Assembly (NCBI RefSeq): GCF_019649055.1
Contig: NW_026570260.1
Location: forward strand, 310,001 to 374,000
DNA: 64,000 bases
From: Paramacrobiotus metropolitanus
Taxonomy: Eukaryota; Tardigrada; Eutardigrada; Parachela; Macrobiotidae
Reading direction: 5' to 3'
Positions within the stretch are counted from its first letter, which is position 1, and each line of letters starts with the position of its first letter. The translations under genes were made by a program, and so were the position numbers. Below are positions 1-10,803 of this stretch, piece by piece. The notes below the pieces were generated by a model. The model was not told where the DNA came from, made no database searches, and saw nothing but the letters and a program-made list of their open reading frames with translations.

Positions 1-157
1 TTATCAGGTACTTGCCAGTGCTACTTGGTTATCTGGTTGGATGGTCTGCATTTTTGATTTATCGTAGAAATTAATATTTTAATTGTTTTTGGAAGTTTTG
101 TATCATAATTATTTGTATAGTACTCGTATAATTAATCTGATGTTTTCGGTTTCACAG

Positions 158-325
158 GATGAACCCATGGACAACATCGGGCAGATTGTGGACGCCGTAG
201 TGGATAGTCCGGCACGGCACTACGTGTTTGCTGTGCTGGGTGGAGCTTTGTGTGCAGTTCTCTGCATTGGCATTTGCTGTGGCCGGGCCACGAAGCGGGT
301 GCGGAGGGAACTCAAGAATCGATGA
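158..325 (+). CDS. GLG1: Golgi apparatus protein 1 (GLG1/MG-160) family, last coding exon
   Basis: A 3' terminal exon follows a clear acceptor (TTTCACAG at 150-157) and is open in phase 0 to a TGA at 323-325. It encodes about 55 residues: a short lumenal stretch, one hydrophobic membrane segment (YVFAVLGGALCAVLCIGICC) and a short basic cytosolic tail that begins CGRATKRV and ends RELKNR. GLG1 proteins are type I Golgi membrane proteins with many lumenal cysteine-rich repeats and an almost identical tail (CGR-TKRVTRE-KDR in my memory of the vertebrate protein). The cysteine-rich repeats must lie in upstream exons outside the window. The call rests on this tail alone. An unrelated type I membrane protein is the alternative. 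Confidence 0.6.
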   Translation, partial: DEPMDNIGQIVDAVVDSPARHYVFAVLGGALCAVLCIGICCGRATKRVRRELKNR

Positions 326-1717
326 GGGACGGTCGTTTGTGCAGAGGGAGGGGATGGGAGAGGGCATCGTGCCAATGCATGTTGTGTCACACTTCGTCAA
401 CACTCACAAACTGAGATAAATGCAGAGTGCAGACAAAGAGAGATGAATTGAATTAATTTAACGATTCCAAAGGTGTTTTTCTTGGCTTTTCTAATTAACT
501 CGAGTCTTCTACTATTTTTGCTGTTTTTATCTTTTTGAGCAGAGCGAAATGTTAATCGTTTGTCCATGTACGCAGTCAGTCGAAGATGCGTGATGCCGTC
601 GCACTTGCTTGGATCTGCTTTTATCTTAGATTTTTACCGTTGAAACAAAAAAAGTTTAAGTTTTGTGATCCTTCGATGCGCACTGGGGTTACCGATGCAT
701 TAGCAAATAGCCGGTAACTGCAATCCTCATCCTTTCGTTGCCACTGTGTGCTTGTTGCATGTGGTAACTTAAAAAGTTTAATTCTCGAAAATAGTAAAAG
801 TTCGTGAAATTCGCAATCCCAGGATCAGATTCTAAGATTATCAAAACAGCACAGCAATCGCGAAATCAACATCTACTTGATAAATAATACTAAATTAATC
901 GACAACTGAATCTGGTGTCACCAAATTACCAACATTGCTGTGACTGGATTCCCAGTTGACACTGCCCAATCGATCATGCGGCTTCCACGCCATCAATTGG
1001 AGTACGGAAGTCTGGATGTTATATTCGTAAACGCCAGCGGTGAAATTTGAACTGCATAGCAGACCCTAAGGAAAGCCTTTTTACAGAGTAATCTTTATTT
1101 ATCGAGAAAGCTTCTCCATGACGGTACAAAATAGCAGAAGCAAAACATTGCAGAAAAGGTGAACTAAACAGAAAAGAAGCAAGAATTTTGTAAATCAGTT
1201 TAATGTAATTAGGAGTGAAAATACACTACTATTATCAAATCGATCAACCAGTCAATCAATCCATTCAACTAACCAGGCCGACTGCGGAGTTAGTGAAGAA
1301 AGTGCTGAGAAAGAGGGACTGACTAATCGTCGAACACTCACCAGTCAGCCAGCCCGGCCGCTGACTACCGACTGTCTGGACACACACTGGCGGTCGGGCA
1401 GCCGACAGACAGACAGCGCCAGCCAGTCAGCTGCATGAAAAACAAAATGACGTCCACACGCAGGGGCCGCCCACACCGGCACAAAATGAATGGCGTCCGG
1501 CGGCACACAGCACCGACGACGACAACAACCAACACAGAAGAAAGAACAGTTAACGCACACTCAATCCCGTCTGTTCATGCACATCAAGACAGACAATCCT
1601 CAACCCGTGGAATCTCGTGGAAGCCGAGAGCAGCTCACATGTAGATATCTGTCGAACACCGTACATCATTAACAGAGTTACAAAGCAGCACAGAGAAACC
1701 AGCGTATGTGCATCGTG
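326..1717. other. Intergenic / 3' UTR stretch, no gene seen
   Basis: This AT-rich stretch lies between the stop of the GLG1-like gene and the convergent stop of the Caprin-like gene. Only short overlapping frames occur, with no splice-linked or family-like protein. It probably holds the two 3' UTRs. A CAGACAGACAG-type simple run near 1400-1430 and an ACGACGACAACAACC run near 1512-1530 are the only visible repeats. Confidence 0.6.
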
Positions 1718-4700
1718 TTACAACAACTTACTGCCGGTACGGCGGTTCCCGCGGTTGCGGTCATCGCGATCACGTTCGCGTTCCCGCTCGCGGTCCCTGT
1801 CGCGGTTGCGATCGTAGCGGCGGTCCTGCTCTAAACCGGTACGGCCCTTAAAACCGGGATTGGGCATGTGGAAAAGGCCGTAGTCGGTGTGGCTGTCGTT
1901 GGTGGGGCCCGCACCGCTGCCCTTCTCGCCCATCTCCTTCCCCATCATCATGCTATTTTGCGAAGACGAGGACGAAGTCAGCATGGCGTCTCCATTGCCG
2001 TTGTGCTCAAAATCGTTGCCTGGCAGATCAAACAGCATGCAAGATACACCGCAAAACTCCAGAACGGACAACTCACTGTTTCGATAGGCATTGCGATTAT
2101 CACCAGGGTAGCGCCCCATCGGCGGTACACCCCCTCGCGACCCCTGACCGCCGCCGCCACGTTCCATGTTGCGATCGTTGTGGAAACGCCGTCGGTCATC
2201 CATCCTGCCGCGATCGTTGCTATCGTCCAAACTGCGCCGGTCGTTGCGCATCGGCGGTTCGAAGCCTCCGCGACCCCCTCGATTCATGCCAGGGCGGGCG
2301 CCCGCACCGCGATCGCGATACCCGAAGCCGTTGTCCTGATCACGCCGCTTGTACACTATCGACATAACGACATTGCGCAATCATGCAAAAAGAGTCGACA
2401 AATCATAAACAACACGCACAATCATCACCGAATCCGCGGTTTTCCTGATTATCAGCCGGGGAATGGGAACGAAAGGCATCAGCACCGCCCATCAGATCTG
2501 AGGCATCTCCATCTGGATTCTTGGGATCAAACGTTCCAATACGTCCGCTTTCTGTCAACATAAAACATCCTTTTTTCGACATTCATTCAAGCATCCACTG
2601 TTCGACCACTTACGCCATGCGCTCTGCCCTTGAGCAACGGCATTGTCGGGTGGGAGAGGCGGCCGCGTCATCCGCTGCGGCGCCCCGCTGCCAATGGCCC
2701 CCACATGTGCTCCCGGTTCTTCCTTGACGTCCATCATCAGTCCGCCAAAGGAGCCGCTTCGTTCGCGGTCCCGGTCTCGATCGCCGACGGAACCGTGGCC
2801 ACTGCGGTTGGAAGGGACGAGGTTTGGTCCGTGGCCGTGGAAGGCGCCCAGTCCCGCCGCGCCGCTGCTGACGGGGAAAGCGTTGGCAGTGGACGCGGCC
2901 GCCACCGGTACCGTGGGGACTATCAGAGGAGGAACGCTGACGTTGGGCGCGCCCATGGATGACTGCAAGCCGCCGCTGACAGGTAACGCGGCGGCGCCTA
3001 GTGGGACAGCAGAAGGAGACAGCCCGGTATGCGGCACTCCAGCCGAGGAATTGGCCACGATTTGCTGCTGCCCTGTGTCACAACCAACATACTCGATCTA
3101 TCTCACCATCATACAAGTGCAGCAGTGATAGGTGGAGGATTATAAACCTCCGTCATGAGAAACCACGGCATTTACCTGGAACAACGGGAGGAACCATGCC
3201 GGATGAAATCTTGCTGTTAACAAACGACATGCTGGACCCATGCTGGTAATCTACAATTCACACCCGACAAATCAACCCACGATTTAACGGGACTAGTACC
3301 AACACCGTTATGAATGTTTTACCCGGCGGCGGAATCACAGGTACAGCACTGGGAACGTTTGACATCACTTGACTGACACCGGCTTCTTCACCGACCACAA
3401 TCACGCTGGCTAAGCAAAGCCAATACACACGGTCACAAGCAGCCACAAAGCAACATGCACTACGCTCGCAATCTTTCTCTTCACGACCATTCAAAGCGCG
3501 CACCTGCTGACTTGAAAGAGCTGGCCTGCTGCGGCGTGTGAGTGACAACACTGGGCGACTTAATACGGGCGTCTTTTTTGGCGGCACCGGGCGCTGCGAC
3601 ATGGGGCTCCGTCGGCAAGGCCAAAGGGGAGCGAGATTTACTGTGAAGGACATCGGGATGGGAGGCGAAGAAGGGGGAGGCCAACAGGACGTCCAAAAGC
3701 TCTTTACAGCCCGTTAGCTCCTTCCCGCTGGGCGTGACCTGCAGGGAACGCCCATGGAGCAGATGACACTGCTGCTCCGTCACGAACTGCAGGTGTTCCG
3801 ACGAGGCTCTCCCACCGGAACCCTCCGGGAGGAGGTCCGACCGGAAGGGGAACAGCAGCCGCCGTACTTGATCCACCTGCTCCCGGCAGTTCTCAGGAAG
3901 TCCCTACACACGTAGACAGATATTTTTAACGCATAACGCTTCATCTCTGAGCCAGCGACAAGTTCAGATAGCAAATCGGACGCCACTCCAGAGTAATGGA
4001 CAACAAGCTGCTTAGCAACGGCACGCATCTAGCTTCCTTTAAAATTTTCACAATGGACTTCCACAAGATTTTCCAGTAAAAAGTGTAATTAACTTCTGGA
4101 GTCGTCTCCAAGAAACGGAATTTTCCATTGTTAAAAGAGTGCTTTAGAAAAAAGCTGTTTAACGTGAATAACGTCACTAAAAAGACTCAAGAACAGACTT
4201 CCCCGAATGGAGCTAAAATCACTCCAAAACATTACAAACCATCCCTCCGCACACCACATTCAAAAATCGGTAACAAATGCCTTAATCTAATGGCTTAATG
4301 TAATTAAAATATAATGCAGGAAATTGTCGCAAAAACATCAAATCTCTGATTTCAAGGTAAACAAAACTTCCGTAAATTTTTAAACTTATGTCAATCGTAC
4401 TTTAAACATTCAAAAAGGCCATCCAGGGCATAAGATGCAAACTGCAAACAAGAGATTTGGCAAGAACTGAAGAACCCGAGTAGTTCCCGTCAGTTCTACC
4501 GTCACCTACCTCCGTCTCCTGGATGACATCCATGAGAACATCGGGCGACTCTAGGGCCATCACCACCGCCCGGTATCTCTCGAGATCGAGGAGGCGATCG
4601 TGTTCGGCCTGCTGTTCCTTGCGGAGGATCTTGCGGTAGCACTTTTTGATGTCTTCCGCGCAGACCATGAACTGCTTCTGCAACTCCCGGAACGTCTCTA

Positions 4701-5069
4701 GCTGCTGGTTGTTGTCTTCGTACCGCGCCAGGGATTGCTACAAACACAAGTGGTTGAGTGATGAGACGCACAACTGTCAAACAAGGCTGCGATCGCATCG
4801 CCCGGGCTCCTCACCGCCTGGTCTTCGTTTAACGGTTTTCCGCTCTTCTGCACTTCATCTCGCAGATTGTCCAGTTTGGACTTCTTCTTCTCCATATTGC
4901 GGATCTTTTTATCGATCCCCACCAGGGCGCTCTTGATCGGCTCAATAATGGGCTCCACCAGATCGTCCATGGAGCTGCTGGCTGACACGCCAAGTTTGTT
5001 GTTTATAACATGCGCAGCAGCACTGCTCACGCTGCTGCTCAGGCTGTTCGCAGACGCACTCGCTGCCAT
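1718..5069 (-). CDS. CAPRIN: Caprin-family RNA-binding protein
   Basis: This is a multi-exon gene on the minus strand. Exon 1 (4815-5069) starts MAASASANSLSS and carries the Caprin HR1 signature IDKKIRNMEKKKSKLDNLRD. Exon 2 (4510-4737) continues in frame with a coiled coil (ARYEDNNQQLETFRELQKQF, then DIKKCYRKILRKEQQAEHDR). An exon near 3481-3905 matches the second half of the Caprin homology region (EHLQFVTEQQCHLLHG...LLDVLLASPFF). Low-complexity exons follow near 3300-3370 and 2600-3070. The last exons (2450-2540, then 1718-2364 with a probable 66-nt intron at 2011-2076) are RG- and RD/RE-rich and end RNRGNRRTGSKLL. Caprins bind RNA and partner FMRP and G3BP in translational control and stress granules. 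Donors and acceptors are good at exons 1-2; the middle exon borders are approximate. The next upstream gene is Pellino on the same strand. Confidence 0.82.
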
Positions 5070-6007
5070 CGTGATCGCGATGGTCGCACACCCAACACAC
5101 TCCTACTCCCAGAACAATTCACTAGCAAAGTAAATGTCAATAGCTGTTGCGGAAAAAATCAGCAATTATCAAACGGAAATTAAAATGATCACACATAATT
5201 TATAAACAGAAATCAAGAAAACAAGACGACTGGAAATTAGTGCTCGACGTGCTGGCTGTGTTGCTCATACACGGAAGTCACTGGTCAAGTCAGCGACATT
5301 CAACAGTCCCGGTGCGAGTATGGCTCAAGCAAGATACTCGAACAGGGTTACGATGTCTACCGCCGCATACTGCAAATGACACATTAACCTTCCGGATGAG
5401 TCGTGCGGCCACTTGAACCTAAATTTAAGGTAAAATACGCAAATGCTTTAAGTTGCGTACGCGTAAAAGAAGTTACTTAACAATTTTACGTTAGTTTCCA
5501 ATTTCGCTAAGAATTTTTGCTATAGTGTGAATTCCGAATTACAGAAAAATTTCCGACCGTGAAATCAAGCGGTATAGCAGCTCTCCTACAAAACATCCCT
5601 GGCGGTTTGCTCGGTAATCACCAACGAAGGCAATGATATTCTCTTCTTAATCATAATTTTGCAACAAGTAAAACCGCTTTCCAAGTTTCCACCCACGAAA
5701 TTACAGGGTAAGCAGAAAACCGCAGAGCGTCAAAAAGGGGAAGGGGCAACGCTATACAACACGTGACTAGTAAAAATACTAATAAAAACCGCACCCCTGC
5801 CACAACCCACCAATCAACCACTAACACCTCCCGAATTTCAGACAAAAAAGCAAAACCAGGAAAAACTCTGGCTGTCCACCCGCGTACAGCATTTGGTCCA
5901 TTTGCCACAAAAACATCAATACACTAAACTCAGACATTCATCCATCCATTAATCAACGGAGCAGTACCAAGGGGCGACTGCATAACGGGCACCAGTTAGT
6001 TCACGGC
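5070..6007. other. Intergenic: Caprin upstream region and Pellino 3' flank
   Basis: There are 938 bases between the Caprin start codon and the Pellino stop codon, both on the minus strand. The frames are short and of mixed composition. It should contain the Caprin promoter and the Pellino 3' UTR, but I recognise no specific element. Confidence 0.5.
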
Positions 6008-8107
6008 TCATGGGAAGATGATACGCACAAAGGGACACTTGGTGTCCAGCATGCTGATGCAGAAGGGGCACGCCGCACTGGAAGGCTTATACGCACTGGC
6101 CTGCAAATTTTTAATTAATGCAAGTCAACAGCAGCTACGTAATCATGGCATGCTCTATGGGAAACGGATGAGCCTACTTCGTGCGGGAAAGAAATCCGAC
6201 TCCAATATTCGCACGTCTCCAGAGGAGCTGAAAAAGATCTGTTAAAATTTCCTTCACGAAAAAACAAAATTTATTTTCATATGCGAATAGTTTATTACCT
6301 AGGCCGCTTAACAAAAGCTTATTGAATTCTGTTAAAAAAATTAGCGCTTTCTGCTTTATAGAATTTTTGGAAATGTTATCACTGACCCATATGACCGCAG
6401 GGATTGAAAGCATGGGTTGGATCCGTGTTCGAGCTAATATAGAAGCCCGGCTCCATTCCCATACATAACCGAACCTGAATCAAAAATCTGAATGTAGCAA
6501 GAGTTTACGCAATTAAACCAAATCCCTGCAGGTAGAAAATAGTCCGCACGTACAATGGTTCCATCCTGCAAAATAACAATTACCATACATCAATAACATC
6601 AGCACGAAAGTAAAAAATACCAAACGTACTTTAAAGCATATAGGACATTTCTTCAGTTTGTTGGGCTGATCGCCCCAACCATGGCGCCCTTGCACGTGAC
6701 CGCCTAAAAACGGGATACACCAAATACATCTGCACTATAATTGAATTGTTATATTCCACCAACATGTCATGTAAATGTAAGGCTGCTCGTTGCTTCGGAT
6801 GGCGGCCGGATTGCGCTGTTTGGGAATGACCAAAGTGTTCATGCCCACCTACAACAGAACGATTTCGTCAACATCAAGCCGGAACTCAGGTCATTAGGCA
6901 CTCCTACCGGACACTGTGGCCGATCAGCATTCAGCAAGGCCAAACGATCTTCCAACTGGCGGACAGTCTAAGAATCACCAAAAGGTCAGTTCATTTATGA
7001 CAAAATGCATAGAAACACGTTTCTCACCGGTCCCTGCTCCAATCCGTCTCGGCTGCGGAACAGCAGCGTTACGCCGCAGAGATCAATTAATGTGCCGTCG
7101 CGCAGCACGTTGCTTTCGTTAGCCAACGGCTGACCGCGCACTTTAGCCGATCGACTGGATCGCAGCGCTAATACAGAGCCGCGCACCGACACCTCCAACC
7201 ACTGCGGGGCCTCGCCACTCAAATCGCCCCATGATGGAGGATGCCTGGGAAGACACACTGTTACAGCAGAAATCATAAATGAGAAAAACCTTGTCCGTAC
7301 CATATGAGAACACCGTTTGTGGTCAATCCATCCATCCCGCCCTCCGTGATCCATTTGGGGGCTTTCTCCTGCAAAAAATAGTTGTGTTAAACACATTTCC
7401 AGTTATGAGCCTGTGAGAAGTTCAAGAAGCACGGACCCCCAGCGATATATTGCGGTGGTTGTCGAACCCGGCGGCCAGCACCCGCGGGAGGAAGGGCGGG
7501 GTGCGGTTGACCAGCAGACGGCAGGCGAAGCGGGAAATCGTGCTGTCGCGCTGCTGATGTTGAGCGTGATTGTTGGGGTGAGCATGGCCGGCCGGCGCGG
7601 AGTGCGGGTGGCGGGCGTCGGAGGCCACTTCCTCGGCGTCGGCGTCCAGACAGCGGGTGTCCTTGACGGTGACGTCGATGGGGCGATCGGTGGAGCGGCC
7701 CACCTGGAACATGTCGGTGAAGGGATCGGACTGGTACTCGTGGATGGTGGTTTCCGTCTGAGATTTCACGTAGGAGACGAAGTGGCGCCGTTCCCGCATC
7801 GACTGCGACATGGCCGGGTCGGTGACGACGTAGTGTCTGGCTGAGGGCACCACGCCGTTGGGGCGGGCTTTGCGCCGCAGCAGGTAGCGCGTGGAAATCA
7901 TGGTGACGGCCGACGCCGCGGCGGCTGCCGAGGAGGCCCCCGACGGCCCGTTCTGCAGGTAGGGCACGCTGTCCGACCCGTTATACCTGGCAAGACAGAC
8001 CCTTTCAACGTATCCCATTCCCCAATGCACATTACGCAGAATCAGTCCACCTACCCCAACACGATCAGCTGCCCGTACACATCCTCGTCTAATCGCGAAT
8101 TCTCCAT
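6008..8107 (-). CDS. PELI: Pellino E3 ubiquitin ligase
   Basis: Exon 1 (8055-8107) starts MENSRLDEDVYGQLIVLG. Exon 2 (about 7441-7986) continues YNGSDSVPYL, RRKARPNGV and the FHA-core motif DMFQVGRSTDRPIDV, TISRFACRLL and AAGFDNHRNISLG. Later exons give EKAPKWITEGGMDGLTTNGV, RDGTLIDLCGVTLLFRS and NADRPQCPVGMNTL. The RING-like part follows: WHVQGRHGWGD, KKCPICFK, a 12-nt exon (DGTI, 6554-6565), VRLCMGMEPGFYI, DPTHAFNPCGHMAPLETCEYW, and the last exon ending AACPFCISML...FVRIIFP. All CxxC pairs and the HAF-PCGH motif of Pellino are present. Pellinos ubiquitinate IRAK/Pelle kinases in Toll signalling. Each junction is in frame, so the gene looks intact. An N-terminal poly-Ala run (about residue 30) is unusual for the family. 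Confidence 0.93.
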
Positions 8108-9655
8108 TTTTCAAGTACGCCTCAGTGCGTCATCCGCTGACGCTCCTTCGCTTCTCTTTGGCTACTCTATCCGCATACCTGTTGATGCGTGCAGAATGAC
8201 AACCAAATAAACTTCCAGTTGTAACATTGTTGTAAACAAAGCCTACAAAGGCTAATTAATGTGAACAGTCAACAGATGGTGACAATATGGAACTCCGTAC
8301 GTACCATTTTCTTTCCGGTCCCTTTTTCCTACCAACCCTTCATCACAAGAAACTCTTACCCTTCCCGATTTTATGATCATATAAAACACAGAGATCGATG
8401 ACTAGATAAAATCCAAAATCTAATCCTGTGTTATAATCCCAGAAGAAATCCTTTAATCTACTTTGCCACTTAAGCTTGGCACCGTCATGCTCCAATTGCG
8501 CGCGAACAGCAAGAAGGTTACCACAAGAACAACAAAAAGACACAGGAACCGGAAAAATGATCCGGAAAAATCTCCTACGAATGTAACGAAATTTAACGCT
8601 CAAATTCGTTTTGATTGTATAGCACTCGACCTAGAAACAAAACTAAATAGTGAAATTTGAAAATAATTATTATGTACCATTGTACCTGCAGCAGATGCAA
8701 ATCCAGCATGAGAGTTGCAAGTACTGCAGGGAATTTTGACTGGAGTCGTTTACCAGTAAACTGTACTTTCGTAGAGAAAATAATGGTATGGCGCAAACTA
8801 AGCCTTCCCGGTAAGCAGAGAAAGGCCTTTGATCTTTGCCGTCCATTTCTTTATCTTTTGCGACAGAAATTCTCATTCCTGACCGATGAAAAAATCATTA
8901 AAATGCCATAACACGCTATCTACGGTTTTTGTCATGTGCGAGGGCATGCGGGATGTTCTTGTACAGCCACTTTTTTGAAAACTGTTTGCTTTCCATTGTT
9001 TTCAGATCTTTTATAAAATTGTCTAAAAGTCATGTTTTCCAGTCAAACGAGCACCAACCATTGAGACGAATCAGATGACTCACGGCAAGTAGCATCTACC
9101 GCAGCCGCCCTGGGGCGACTGTATCTATAATATTCAGCGTTATTTCCTGTTCCCGTCGTAGACTCGTCACCACAAACTGCTAAGTCACAGATTTGTTTTT
9201 CGCTCCAGCTCTTGCTGCTTTGCTTTGCTGTATAAAATGTTTACCTGTGTCTGCAGAAGATTGATCTGCGGAATACTACAGTACCTGCAGAACCTTAGAG
9301 TTGCGCAAAAGTTCAGAAGCCTTGGCTAGAGCATTCTGATTGTAGTCACCGTTTCCGTGTTACTAATCGTAAGAGGAATTTGTGGATAAATCACTGACAT
9401 CACTTCAACAACAATCGCATTCGCTGGCACTGCGACTGCGTGTACTTGTTTGACGTTGAACTGCAAAGTCTTGGATGTAGTGATAACCTGGCGGGCAAGC
9501 TGCGAAGGCGAGACCACATAGCGGAGCAGCCGCTAAAAGGCACCGCGGAGCGACAGCAGTTGCACGGCGGCGACGGTGGTGACAGTAGGCGCACTAGAGC
9601 ATTCAGCCAGCGCGTGCACGACGAGCCCCTCGCGGCCGCCCCCGCACAGCCACAT
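8108..9655. other. Intergenic between divergent Pellino (-) and PIGP (+)
   Basis: About 1.5 kb of AT-rich sequence without a convincing coding frame. It should hold the Pellino 5' region and the PIGP promoter and first exon. I could not identify an ATG exon for PIGP here, and the small frames at 8343-8911 on both strands lack splice links or family similarity. Confidence 0.45.
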
Positions 9656-10675
9656 CCCTCTCCCGCGCCATCCCCCGAAAGAGCAATTTACGGGTAAGTG
9701 CTGCAACCCTGGACATGCTGTTTTGAAATACCAGAATTCATTTTCAGCTGTATAATGAGTACAATTTGGCAAAGCTGTCGTTTGCAGGTTCGCGTTGGTT
9801 CTAGCAGCCATCAGCGGCTCAGGTCAGTTGTCGACATGTTTTGCTCAGTTTTGAATCTTTCGACAACGCCTGCAGAGCAAGGTCATGTTTCTTAATTTTC
9901 TAGTGTGAAAATATTCTTTTGAACATTTGTCAACTCTTGTAAACTGATTTCCGAGGCATGGCAGAATGACGGAATCTGTAGGGGCAATAAGTAGATGGAC
10001 AATATTTATAAATAATAATTTAATGTACAGTAGCGTAATCTGTAATATTTAGGAATTTATGTATAAAGTATGTCTATAGTGTACTGTAATCGGATCGTCG
10101 ATGTTTTACCTATGCCGTGCGATTTTTCTTGACTTGTATGGCCTCTTTGTACAAGTATGTACGATAAACTCTGATGTTGCAGTTGTCTACCTGGCCTGGA
10201 CGTTCCTGCCGCCGGAATACTTGCGCAGTCTGGGAATCGACTTTCTTCCCAATCGGTACAGTCGCGGCATCCATTATTTACCATTTTGCACATGTGATCG
10301 TATGATGCACAGATTTTAGTGATCGGTTGATTTAGATACTGGGCGTTGATTATTCCGCTGTGTCTCTGCTCTTTGGTCGTTTTGATTCCCCTCGTCTATG
10401 GCCTGATCTGCCTGCGCTGCATGCCGCCAGGCGGACTGGAAGATCTACGACTCGGTAAGCGGTGGATTCATTTACTCTCAGTCCTGACATTTAAAACTGT
10501 CGTCTTCCGCTGATCGTTTCGTCAACGCCGCAAAAAAATGCTTCAAAACATTTACCTAATCCAAGAGTGTCTGGGATATTATTTTGCTGATGCTGCAGAC
10601 GTCTACTCGCGTTCTTCGGAATACCAACGTGTGCTACAGACGCCGGCCGGCGGAATTCCGCCGCTTGCATTTTGA
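9656..10675 (+). CDS. PIGP: GPI-GlcNAc transferase subunit P (PIG-P)
   Basis: Five linked exons can be read: ..9693, 9788-9822, 10183-10255, 10336-10454 and 10599-10675. They encode PSPERAIYG, then FALVLAAISGS, VVYLAWTFLPPEYLRSLGID, FLPNRYWALIIPLCL, a second hydrophobic segment, a loop MPPGGLEDLRLD, and a tail VYSRSSEYQRVLQ ending PPLAF. The order PERAIYGF, Y-VWAF-PE-L-SLG, P-(K/R)YWA and two membrane helices is the PIG-P pattern. PIG-P belongs to the ER complex that transfers GlcNAc to phosphatidylinositol, the first step of GPI-anchor synthesis. No in-frame ATG is visible in the first listed exon, so the start probably lies in an unseen upstream exon. The frame is open back to about 9440. 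The tail is shorter than in the human protein. PGAP1 follows about 130 bp downstream on the same strand. Confidence 0.85.
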
Positions 10676-10803
10676 CCGAGCACATTGAACGCCATCTTCA
10701 TCTAACCGTTCTACATTGAGTTTTTCATACAGACTGCTGATGTCGCCGCGTTTTGAGATGTTATTAATTCTGATTTTGAGAAAATGGGGCGTTGAAATTT
10801 GAG

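Noticed and set aside
1868-2563. 231-codon open frame on the plus strand
   Set aside because: It is the antisense shadow of the RG/RD-rich Caprin exons, whose biased codons keep several frames open.
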